Origin: Symbiodinium natans
Lineage: Eukaryota > Sar > Dinophyceae > Suessiales > Symbiodiniaceae
DNA length: 64,000 nt
Direction of reading: 5' to 3'
Assembly (NCBI GenBank): GCA_905221605.1
Contig: CAJNDS010000175.1
Span: 1 to 64,000, forward strand
Made by a program: the position numbers and the translations under genes. Every line of letters begins with the position of its first letter. Positions within the stretch are counted from its first letter, which is position 1. Under the pieces are notes generated by a model. The model saw only the letters and a list, made by a program, of their open reading frames with translations, did not search any database and had not been told where the DNA came from. Positions 42,265-52,529 of the stretch are shown in pieces.

Positions 42265-44636
42265 TTGGCTTGCAAGCTTGCTGGCTCGAGCCAATTGTCC
42301 ATGGAAACTCTTGGCCATGTGCAGCTGTGCCTGGACGAAGGGGAAGCCATCCGAATAGCACAAGTTACAGATGTGCATCGCTTCCCAGAGAATGTCACAT
42401 ACTGGGATTGTCCTAAAGGTCGAAGGATTGACTTGACCAGTCGCGCTTACAGCACGACTGGTGATGTCGAGCTCCTGCAAGTTGTTTTGGGCCGATGCCA
42501 ACCTCACCTGATCGTGTTTACAGGCGACATCATTGATGGACGACCCTTTGACACAGTCGATTCTTCGGCCTGGAGGGCAACGTTCCTGAAGCTCCTTGAG
42601 CCCGTCATTCAAGCCGGGCGTCTGGGCTCGCACATGCACGGGGTATGAGTCATTAGTTAACAGATGCTCAGCCATAGTGCTGGACTTGAACAGAGGCTGC
42701 CTTGGACCTACATCCCTGGTAACCACGATGACGACAGTGCACCATGGGGCCGAGCAGACCTGCTGCAGATCTACGATCTTCCTGGCTGCGCATCGCACGG
42801 TTCGAAGAGTTTCAACCACACCTTTACAATAGGCCCGGGCACGACCCCGACTGCCACAACATCCTTGCGATTGTGGCTCTTTGAGCTTCGGCGATGTTTG
42901 GTTGAATTAAATCGCAACTCTGGTCACGTGCCATTTATGGCCACTCTAGCCATGCACGAAGACCCTACAGGCTGCTTGTACTTTGGGTCCAGGACTCCGG
43001 GGGCAACAGCCCGGATCCTTCAATTGGAGTCTCAGCTGCTCTTATTCTACTGAGGTCCATCTGTTATCATCTCTCGCCATGCAGTTCGAGCAGGCATCTT
43101 CTCTGTGTTATGCACGCCAGGCTATGAAACCTTTGCTATCGATGCGGTGGAGGCATGCAAGGAGTTGTCAGCAAAGCTTGCACCATGTCCTGGCTTGGCG
43201 TACTTTCACATTCCGCGCCTTGCAGCATTCATCGTATGATCTATGCTTGAGATCTCTGTTGCTTTCCCGTTTGTTCTCCCATTTGGACAACTTAGCTTGC
43301 CTCTGTTGTTTAGGATTCTGCCTTGTCGATCAGCGTGTTGGCCAGTGCCGCACTCCACAGTGGTGTCGCTATGCATTGGCGTTGTCGGCCTCTGCCAAAT
43401 GCAAGGTTGCCAGAATACGGGAATCTGGTGCCAGTGCATGGTACTCAAGGACTCTTTGATGCAGCGCTGCATGCCCCACGGCTCTCAAAATGCTCCCCTA
43501 AACCCAAAATAATGCGAGTTGTGCGGTTACCCCTGTGTTCGGTAACCTCTTTTTAACTTTTCCGTGATATAGCCCGCGATACAGCCGCGATTGGCGATCA
43601 CGAAGTCACGTGACCGCTAATCACGGCTGTATCACGGGTTATGTAAAGTAATTTTTTTTGGAGGTAACGTGCGTGCGGGTACCGGGCCACTCTCTTTACA
43701 GAAGCACAAACAACGCAGGGTTACACTGGAGTGTAGTAGGCTGCTCCGACAACAGCGTTACGCTGCATCTGCTTTTGAAGTAACCTGCCGGCTCCGCACC
43801 TGTTTCTTCCCAGAAAGGCATATCTGTTGCAAATTGCCACGGCAACGTTGTGGCCGTTGATTTTCGTACAACTTGCGATATGGCATGGGATGTGCCATGC
43901 TGCCACGGAATGTAATGTGAAGGCAGCATAAGGCAGCCCGGTGTGTGGTGTGGCAACTGTCGAACGCTGCAGCTTCAGGCCGGCATGGTCCCTCGGCCAT
44001 GGTGCTGGATGCCTTGGATAGTGCGAGCACTTGGCCGTCATCGCGTTGTTGGCTGTTCTAAGCTGAATAGCGGAGGCTTGACCTGTATCTCATACTCGTG
44101 CATCAGGGAGTATGTGTCGGTACCGACCTTGAAATACACGATTCTCGCAAGGACTGTTCAGCGTCCTTTTGGGCGCCAAAGGGCCTGTATTGGCGAGCTT
44201 CTGCGGCCATGATCACGCTAGCGACGAGCTTCGGCTGGCCAGATGCCGTAAGTCCGTAAGTCATGTGAAGGAAGATGTCCTGAGCTTGTTGCAGCTCAGG
44301 CGATATTTCAAAAGAATGGGCTTTATTTGTGCTATGGCCGAGCAGCTGGGCTGCAGCAGAAGTGGGGCGTCTCTGTTTTCCGGGACGGCGGAGCATGTGG
44401 GATGTGCTGGTTCCTGGAAGTATGTTTGCCGTTGGCGCAGCCGAAATGAATTGGATCGTTGGGAGGTGAGTGGAAGAACGCCTCCCATTGATTGGGAAGG
44501 TGATGCCCCTTTGCCGTTTGAGCCTGGCATACGATTGGTGAACGGCTCAGAAACATGGCACACACCATCCGAATTTTACAGTGTGTCGTGCTTGTCTGAG
44601 AGGTTGAGTACTCTGCCGGAGCATGCAGATTGGTGA
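42265..44636 (+). CDS. Purple-acid-phosphatase-like metallophosphoesterase, multi-exon
   Basis: Calcineurin-like phosphoesterases hydrolyse phosphate esters with a two-metal centre. The motif order is present. Exon 1 (about 42299-42630) has IRIAQVTDVHRFPE (motif DxH) and LIVFTGDIIDG (GDxxDG). Exon 2 (about 42695-42882) has TYIPGNHDDDSAPWGRADLL (GNHD) and SFNHTFTIG. A short exon near 43000-43050 gives DSGGNSPDPSIGVSAALI. An exon near 43120-43216 gives AVEACKELSAKLAPCPGLAY and FHIP. One near 43405-43500 gives LPEYGNLVPVHGTQGLFDAA. The last (about 44165-44636) has VLASFCGHDHASDE, the GHxH metal motif. The FHIP...EY and GHDH text points to the plant PAP29-type group. The 5' start and the C terminus after GHDH are uncertain, as are exact splice sites; some donors look like GC or GA. 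Confidence 0.72.
43545..43660. repeat. Foldback (MITE-like) inverted repeat inside the phosphatase gene
   Basis: Arms at 43573-43592 and 43619-43638 are complementary over 20 bases with two differences, both CG versus TG. The inner ten bases on each side also pair (8 of 10) around a six-base loop, and weaker pairing continues outward through the A/T-rich flanks. It lies in the long intron before the GHDH exon. Confidence 0.8.
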
Positions 44637-45126
44637 CCTGGATCGAAGTAGAGACTGGTGAGGAGCCAGGTAGCCGCTGTACCCTGGACGTGAGATGTGC
44701 ATGATGTGCAACAAAACAGCAATGCCAATGCAGCTATACGTTGAGGCACGTGTCACAAATCGAATAGTGCAGTTCCTGTTGCTTTGCAGCTTTGTTTTTG
44801 GCTCATACCTGCTAGTAGTCTTGCAGAGCAGGGTGCCTGCGCTCAGTTGCTGCCTGAGATTCCAGAGATTGCCTTCAGCTGATCCTCTGCGACTCTGCGA
44901 TGGAATTGTTTTACTTAATGGTGTTGCGTTCATGCGCTGGCTTCGTTGCTTATTTTGCTTTAGGCAATGGTGGTTGAGTCCGACGGGGCATGTGCTGCGC
45001 TTACCAGCTGTTCGACCGGTAGCCGGCGGAAGCTTTTTGATGGAATGAGCTGCAGGCGGATGCTTGGAGACAACGACTACTGGTACAGCACGCGGTGACA
45101 GCTGGGTGCAAGTTGGTGCAGGCAAG

Positions 45127-47766
45127 ATGGTAACGCAGTTCTGCTGGTTGCTTGTTGTGGTGTGCGTGTTGTTTTCAGGCAAAGGATCCTACGAGAGAGT
45201 CACGAGCCTGAAGTTCGTCGGAGCTGGCAAGGGAAGCATTGACAAGGAGCTAAGCTGTGCCCGATCACCTTTGTTGTGGACGGGACATGGTGCAGCAGAG
45301 TGATTCAGTGACTGTACATGGCAGGGGGTTTGCACAGGTTTGCAGGTTCAGACAGGCGACGCATGCAGAACCGAGATCTGAATTTGTGGATGCAGGAGGT
45401 AGTTGTCTCTGGTCGCTTTGGTGGGGTGTTTGGCGCAGTGGTATGCGCAATGATGGTTCCAGTCGTGATAGGCCAGGCTGCTTCGCGCATTGCTTGCTCA
45501 TGTATTGGCAGTTATTGGATGTTTCTCAAAGGCATGCCATGGCAATAAGCAGCTTCAAGGCTTGCTATGGATCCTTCTTCTTTCCAGAGCACCTGGACGA
45601 GACACAGGGCTTGACGTCGATGTCCCTGTTCCTCCTTCTGTACCAGACTGCGCCAGCTCCCAAGCTAGTCTTTTTGGGGTCTCGGAAACACAAGGCATTT
45701 AAAGGCGTTCACACAACAGAAGAGTGAACTCTGTTGCGGAATGAGGTGGATGGGTTCAGTGATTGGAAACACCGCTGGGACAAAGACACGAAGGAGTATT
45801 GCTGTCTGCACCATCAGAGAGGTTGTGCCGAGCCAAAAGTGAAGTACGTTCCGAAGGTGGTATATCATGACGAGTCGATCCCAGTCCCAGTCAAAGTTCA
45901 TGTTCGGGTTCCAGTGCCGACTGTGGTGTCCAAGAACGTTGTCGTGGAGGAGCCGCCGCCGTACACTTGCAACGAAGAGTCACCTCTAGAAGGGTGGACT
46001 TCGCGACATCGGCGCTACTGTTGCTACCTAAAGAAGCTCGGATGCCGTCCGCAGATCGTTAACCACAATGTGTATCACAGAGTTGTCAAGGTCAAGAAAA
46101 TCAAGGTGCCGCACTACTTGCCGCCCAAAGCCGCAGAGACAAAAATCAAGTACAAGACTATCCCGTATCCAGTGCCTGAAGTTCCCAAAGTTGAGGCCGT
46201 CACAGTGCCGGGCAAGGTCATTGTGAGGACCAGGTATGTCGAGGTGCCGAAGTTTGTGCATGTGCCAACGCCTGGTGATGTTGAGGTCGTGCGCAAACCT
46301 GTGGCCGTATCAGTGCCTTCGGAGCCAATTTACGTGAAGATGCCTCCCGAGTACCCTAGTCGCCCTAGTCACCACCGTCACTACGACTGCGATGCTGGAT
46401 ACTCCAACTGGTACTTCGGTTGGTCGAAGGTTAAGAAGAGGTGGTGTTGTGGCCACGAGGACAAGGGATGCCCAGGGACATGGCATGGAAGTCTTCACAT
46501 CCATCATGTTCACATTTCGCATGGTGTTGGCGTTGCCACCGGGAAGATCTATGACTGTGATGCTGGTTTCTCGAATTGGCTTCAAGGTTGGTCTGATTCC
46601 AAAAAGAAGTGGTGTTGCAGTCACAAGGACAAGGGGTGCCCGAAGTACTACTGTGATGACGGGGAAAGCCACTGGGGCACGGAGAAAAGGACCTGGTGCT
46701 GTGCCAACTTCCAGAAGGGGTGTCAAAGAACCACGTTGTCGCCCCTTGGTTGCGAGGCACCGTGCACTTTGAACGGGGAGACGTCGACGTGCAAGAGCCG
46801 CATGCAGTGGACGCGGGGGAAAGTCTTCCATGACTCGGCGAACGCCTGTTCTCTTGCCTACAGCAAAGTACAGGTGGAGTGCGACGTGTGCAGAGCCTGC
46901 ACCATCCAAGAGGCTGGCTGCGACGTGCATGTGGCCACATCGGCGGCCTTTGATTGCGATGCAGCTTTCAACAACTTCTTCAGAGCCTGGTCGCCTGCAA
47001 AGAAGCAATGGTGTTGCACTGTGAAGCACAAAGGCTGCGAGGGGAGCTCCCCGCCGGATGTGGATGCAGGATTCGGCATGGTTTGGAAGAGAGTCCAAGT
47101 CAACGGGTACTGGGTCTGGGTTGCTGAGCATGCTGGAGGCGTAAGCTTGCCATACGACTGCCATGCTGGCCTCGTGCATCACCTCACTGGTTGGTCACAA
47201 GGAAAGAAAACTTGGTGCTGCCAGAATCAGCACTTGGGCTGTGGAGCATCCACGGTGACACACGTGACGCATGTGCATGTTTTCCACAGCCACGGTGGAG
47301 GAGGTGGAGGCGGCGGAGGAGGAGGAGGGGGAGGAGGTGCAGGCTGGGGCCACGGCAATCCACCGGGCATCGCGGCGGACGGGATGGTTTGGCAGTGGCA
47401 TCATCATCACTGGGTCCAGGTGCGCGTGAGGGGGTGCTTCTGTTTACAGCAGCTAGGGGGGCGATTCTATATCAACACAAACGAGCTCCAGGGCGGAACA
47501 GAAGGAACAAGGATGTCCTACAACTAGCATTTAGCCTTGTGCAGTTTCGTAATCTCGGAAGTGCGAAGCGTACAAGTGTAAGCATCGGTGGTAGCATGTC
47601 AGCACGACAAGGGTGACAAGGGGATGAAAATGTCGATCAAGCCTCAGGTCCACGCAGGCAGCTTCGCCTTTGACTGCGGTGCAGGTCTCGCAAAATGGCG
47701 TGCTGGTTGGTCAGCTCCAAAGAAGCACTGGTGCTGTCACCATGTCGGGGTGGCATGCTTGTAAAG
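45127..47766 (+). CDS. Cys/Trp-rich repeat protein, probably secreted (W...WCC...KGC modules)
   Basis: A candidate start at 45127 gives MVTQFCWLLVVVCVLFSG, a signal-peptide-like segment, then SYERVTSLKFVGAGKGSIDK; exons between 45240 and 45730 are unresolved. The main exon (about 45740-47420) holds modules of about 30 residues: FSDWKHRWDKDTKEYCCLHH, then EGWTSRHRRYCCYLKKLGC, YDCDAGYSNWYFGWSKVKKR + WCC, YDCDAGFSNWLQGWSDSKKK + WCC, HWGTEKRTWCC, FDCDAAFNNFFRAWSPAKKQ + WCC, and YDCHAGLVHHLTGWSQGKKT + WCC. A Val/Pro-rich linker separates modules 2 and 3, and a run of about 15 Gly follows the last. Splicing CAG|GTGCGC near 47420 to AG|GTCCAC at 47651 adds an eighth module (FDCGAGLAKWRAGWSAPKKH + WCC) and a stop near 47765. 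I recall this module in dinoflagellate proteins; its function is unknown. Paired Cys suggest disulphide-bonded extracellular domains. Confidence 0.68.
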
Positions 47767-47769
47767 TAT

Positions 47770-49500
47770 CGTATCTATGTCAAAGTAGGAGAAGTGAGAA
47801 TGTCTCACGTGCACGGCCAAAGAGCAGGTACCAGAAGAGTCAATGTAGTATGCATGTTGGCGAAACAAACAGCCTTAATTAGAACTTTGCCCGTACTGTA
47901 CATGCTTGAAGCCGCCTGCAAAACTCGCAGCGCGCACGGCAAACAAGGATTCATCATTCTTGCACACACGCTCACACTTCTCGACTTCTGCGCATGTCGC
48001 ACTCTCGTGTTGCAACGTTGCACCGGACTGCTTGGATCTCTTCCTCTCAGGGTGTTGTGAGTGTTGTGTGAGCAGTGCGGGTGAGGCTTGGGCGCTGGCC
48101 TGCATGATAAGGCTCGGCGCTGGTGTGCTGAAATGCAGGGATTGTGCTCTGGGACTGTACCAGGTGAAACATGGCAAAGGCTCTTCAGATGAGCTTGACT
48201 CTAAGGCGTACAACGCATATTGTTGCGTGCTGATGCTGCTGAGTATGGTGGTCGGTAAAGCACATGGTCACATGTCAGAATCCACAACCAGCATAACCTG
48301 TGAACAAAAAAGGCAGGCCCAAATTGCTGGTGCATCTTCTAGTCAGGTTTGCGTCAGGTTTGCGGCAGAATGGGAAAGGGGGGGGGCCTAGTTTTGCATG
48401 TCCTTGCCGATGTCCATGCTTCTTGGGACTGTGAAGGTTTGCTCTCCCGGAATGTAGCACTATGGAGTAGAGGATGGTGATGGATGGATAGTGAGATCTC
48501 TGCCGTAGGGGTGCACACCATGTGCACCGTTTGCAACCTCTTGCGCTCCCACGCGCCTTCGGGCTCTCCGCTTGATGGTGATGATGTTGGAGGAGACAGG
48601 CAGAGAGGCTTTTGCATAATCAGATTTTGTCCTTTTGTCGTTCAGTTTTTAGATGAGCCGGGCAGTGATGAAGGAAAGCAATCATCTTCAAGAGTTGCTT
48701 AACTGTGCATGGTGCCGTGTTTCTTATGTGTACCGGTTCATGTGCTTTGCAGGTTTTTGTACGGGAAGCACAGGTATGCTATCGACGTCCCTTGCATCGC
48801 TCAGGTCGTTGTCTACTGCCCTGGCTGCCGCAGAGCAAAGAGGCGTGCTTCTTATGATCTTTGTTTCATGAAGCTTCTGTCGACAGGGGGGGAAGTCGGA
48901 ACTTGCCAGCTTTAGAACGTAAAACCGAGATTCCCACAGTGAAGGGCAACGAATCTCATGTGTTTTCCTTCGAGAAGCTGACAGGTGTTAGCCCCTTTGG
49001 TCCAGGCTCTTGTCACGGCAGTGCGCAGCGTCTACTTTGCTGATATGTTCAGCTTCTGAGCATGCCTTACCGGTCTACAAGCCCCGTGTTCCACAGGTTG
49101 GGACCCACAAGTTCTGCAGGCAGCTTTCGGCCAATCCGTGGTGAGGCGTGGAATTCCGGAAGCCTGGCAGTATGTGAGGCTTTGTGAGACTTTGTCTCTC
49201 AGCTGAGGTCACAGCAGGTTGTTGCATGGGGCCAAGCTCAGACGAATGGGTGGGCAAAGTTGCTCCCGCAACATGGTGACGTCAGGTCTACCGCTACGAA
49301 GCAAACGCCTCTAGGTGTCCTTGTGTCCTTGCTTCGGTGTTGAGACCACCATGTTTGCGTCAGATGCGACGGTGTTCATGACTCAATGCAGATATCGCAG
49401 ATATCGGAAGTCAGATAGTGGCAATACATGAAATCAGCGAACGCTCAACGGGGCGAGAAAGGTAAGCCCGAAACACCAATAGTATTAAGTATTAGTATCA
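47770..49500. other. Unresolved plus-strand intergenic or exon-containing DNA
   Basis: Short coding-like pieces include 48180-48300 (VLMLLSMVVGKAHGHMSEST, which could be a signal peptide) and 48735-48870 (GKHRYAIDVPCIAQVVVYCP). They may be early exons of the reading frame starting at 49510, but no frame-preserving joints could be set. Confidence 0.3.
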
Positions 49501-49509
49501 TGCCGATGT

Positions 49510-50544
49510 ATGCCTCCGCACTCAACCATGAGCGCGTGTGCAGACACCATGCTTGCAGACATGACGGGCGCAATCTTGCTACAGGCTTCTTGGACGGCCA
49601 GAGCCGGAGATAGGTTTAGAGCTGGTGTTGATGCATTCAATCGGTATTTGTGTATGTTTGGGTTTGTTCCATGCCGCTGTGGCCGTTGTGAGAGCAAGGT
49701 CTGGTCCAATCTTGCAGCAAGAGAGATTCTGTTCCTCGGGCGTGCGGCTGCGGCTTACTGGCAAGCATCACTACAACTTGTAGAGCAGAGGCTGCCGTTT
49801 CCTGCGCCGTTCGCTTTATTGACGGTGGAAGAGCGATCTAGCGTACTGCGTTTCTCGCACTTCTTGGAACAAGCTTGGCTTTTTGAAAACTTCGCATGCA
49901 TGGATCTGCAGTCTTTGACTGACACAAACAGGATCCCAGCCCTATTTGGCAAAATGCAAGGAACTGCTGCGTGGTGCATTGGCCCAGGAACCGAAGCACC
50001 ACCACAGATTCACCGTGTTCCCTGCAGTTGCACGCTTCGCAACGTCAGCGCCAGCTTCGCCCCTCTGGGCCACTGGTGCATGCGCCTTGCAAACGAGGAT
50101 CCGGCGACGAACTTGGGTCCTAGTGGTTTGGTCTATGCCTTTCCCTGTGCCTGTCGACCTTCTGTGGTCGTCTATCGTTGCAAGGCAACGGCACGGTGCC
50201 CGCATCGTGCAGGTGCAGTCTTCGCTCTTGCGCAAGGCTTGGGGAATGACAAAGGCCCAGAACGGCCGCTCATGTTTATGACTTTTGTCCGAGACAGCAC
50301 TGGGCGAGATATATTTGCTTCAAGCTCAAGTCGAGTACCCGTGGGAAGTTGGACCGAAGACACCTGGATGACGATTGGCATCAGAGTGGACTGGCAGCGT
50401 CGGTCGCTTGACATAAGCTTGGAGCAGTCTGCGACGTCTACCCGGCCCAGCTTGCACCGCGTGCCATTTGCTGACCAGAGTAGTGATGCGGTGAAATACT
50501 TGCTCCTCTACAACCAGACAAGTCCTGCTCTCAGCTGGACTTGA
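49510..50544 (+). CDS. Unidentified reading frame, C-terminal part possibly lectin/LamG-like
   Basis: A single open frame of 344 codons ends at a stop at 50542. The N-terminal half is Ala/Arg/Leu-rich without motifs. The last 90 residues read GRDIFASSSSRVPVGSWTED, TWMTIGIRVDWQRRSLDISL and VKYLLLYNQTSPALSW. The alternation W...I.I.vDW...LDIsL...V.....yLLLYN.....SW resembles the last strands of concanavalin-A/laminin-G-like domains, where a final Trp-Asp/Tyr would normally follow on another exon. Middle segments (Cys-rich, around 50020-50220) may include intron sequence read through by chance. Length and start are therefore provisional. Confidence 0.4.
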   Translation: MPPHSTMSACADTMLADMTGAILLQASWTARAGDRFRAGVDAFNRYLCMFGFVPCRCGRCESKVWSNLAAREILFLGRAAAAYWQASLQLVEQRLPFPAPFALLTVEERSSVLRFSHFLEQAWLFENFACMDLQSLTDTNRIPALFGKMQGTAAWCIGPGTEAPPQIHRVPCSCTLRNVSASFAPLGHWCMRLANEDPATNLGPSGLVYAFPCACRPSVVVYRCKATARCPHRAGAVFALAQGLGNDKGPERPLMFMTFVRDSTGRDIFASSSSRVPVGSWTEDTWMTIGIRVDWQRRSLDISLEQSATSTRPSLHRVPFADQSSDAVKYLLLYNQTSPALSWT

Positions 50545-51519
50545 ACCACACAGCCACACAGTGCTTTATAGTGCTTTGTGCCACCCAAGAAGCAAAGTCA
50601 TGTCTGTTCGGCGATGAGGTGATTTCGTTGCGTATTTCACCGATGTCTTGATTTTGTGATGCACAAACAGAAGAACGTGCTTGTCAGCTGCACGAGCGTC
50701 TCGGCCTAACAAGGCCAAGGTCTTTGCGCTTGATCTTTGCCGTACAACCTTATGGCACATTCTGCTTGATCCCAGTCTGGCAGGTGACGGCGCTGTCGCT
50801 CCTGAAGACGCCGGCGGGATGGCTGATGAGTGCCCCACAATGAGGGCATCGAGCCGAAAGCGAGCGGATCGTTGAGCTGCGTGATCAGGACTGGACATCT
50901 GATTTTCACGCCTACGTCAAAGAATGTGCCTAGGGTGCGATTGGCGACAGGAAGACAAGAAGGCTGAGCTTTAGCAACGTAATTCACATGGCAGCTGGGA
51001 AAAACCGTTTCCGAAATTCTTCTGCAGTTGCTTCGGCCACTACAGGTTCACAGAAGAACTAGATTGTGATTGGGCGTTGATGGTGCGCTGGCTAGGCCGT
51101 CACAGACTGGGCTTGGGCAGGCGACCCATTTGGAAACCATGATGTCGTCGAGAGATGCTACTTGTCCTGAGAAAAGCACGTTGCCCCAAAGCACATGTTT
51201 AAGATTGTTTAAGAATCTGAGTCGGCTCCTGAGTCGACCCTCTTCCTGCTCAAGCCGCTGCACCCAGCCGCCCAAGCCTTGGGAGATGGCCTCGCTGCCC
51301 TGTGCTCTGCGCCCTGCTCAAACACCATGTGCACGTCACAGTGGCGGCCAGAAGTCGTTTGCAGCATCCTTGTGTGCATCATAGTGACGGCATAGTGACC
51401 AATAGACATCTCCCGCCTCTCGTGATGATCTCAAAAGGGTTTGGAGAAGGAGATTCTGAAAAGGTGCAGCATCCCAAAGCATAGCTCCCCCACAGACTGT
51501 AGAGAAGCCCTCTGCTTGC

Positions 51520-51592
51520 TTGAGAGAGAGAGAGAGAGAGACAGAGAGAGGAGAGACATAGGGAGAGAGAGAGAGACAGAGATACGGGGGAA
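51520..51592 (+). repeat. (AG)n-rich microsatellite
   Basis: GAGAGA runs with ACAGAG and GGAGAGACAT interruptions. From 50545 to 51520 I see no supported gene. Confidence 0.95.
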
Positions 51593-51689
51593 CAATACTA
51601 TAATTAGGGTCTTTAATCACTTCCCTGCTCATACACATCATATTTGTATTCACCCACTAGTCCTAACAATGTTATGCTTTCTCTTTTTC

Positions 51690-52140
51690 TATTAGGGCAT
51701 GAAGGCAATGAATAAGCGCTCGGTAATTCTTATTGACAGCGCGGTGCTCAGAGGGGGCTAAAGCCAGGTTGTCAGCCTTTGGTAGGGGGTCAGGTTCTGT
51801 TAGGGGGGCATTCGTAAAGTACAGGGGGAGATATCTGAGCCCGCATGTCACGCACTTTTCAGCACCAGGAGCGGCCCCGAATACGGGGGCGGGCGGATGC
51901 CCGGGGGCTTGACCCCATGCCCCAAGAAAGAAAGAAAGCAAGAAAGAAAGAAAGAAGGAAAAAAAAAGAAAGAGGGAGATTCGCATGTGAACCAGGATGT
52001 AGGGGGTATGAAGGACAAGGAGGTTAAAGGGGGGGGTGCTGGTTTATGCACGGGGGAAGCCACACTCCTGATGCTTCATTTCGGGGGCCGCGAAAACCGT
52101 GGACCTCCCAATCAAACGGACCCTTGGACGTCGCGCGCCC
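51690..52140 (-). repeat. Probable dispersed repeat with purine-rich centre
   Basis: On the minus strand an open stretch reads LRYLPLYFTNAPLTEPDPLP and NKNYRALIHCLHALIEKEK, text I recall from non-coding repeats in Symbiodinium. The middle (51925-51975) is an AAGAAAG tract. The coordinates are approximate. Confidence 0.45.
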
Positions 52141-52171
52141 CTTGGGGCAGCCCCCTCTCTGTGCTACGCGT

Positions 52172-52173
52172 GC

Positions 52174-52212
<39 letters not shown>
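52172..52212 (+). repeat. (AG)n microsatellite
   Basis: About seventeen GA units followed by GAAGAGAGAGC. Confidence 0.96.
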
Positions 52213-52213
<1 letters not shown>

Positions 52214-52529
52214 AGAGCTCCCGGACAGAGAGTAAGAGCCAACAGCACTAGAGAATGCATTGCTTTGCTTGCACACCTTATTCATGTTAACGCTAACTGT
52301 TCAGCCTGACTCAGCAACAGGGCACAGCTTGAGCTTGCCTCTGCATCCGAAAGGTCAGATTGTGCAGCGATCACGTGTTTCCTTTTTCGGTTTGTGCCAG
52401 TCCTCAAGCTGCCGGACTATCTGATACCTATCCAACTGACGGGGACGCGGTCTCAGATGCTGGGACAGGCACATTCACGTGCAGCTTGCTTTTCTTGCGC
52501 AACATTGCCGGACAAGGCCGACTCTGAGC

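Noticed and set aside
46310-47182. A 290-codon minus-strand frame across the Cys/Trp repeat gene
   Set aside because: It is antisense to the clearly repeated WCC modules and has no motif of its own.
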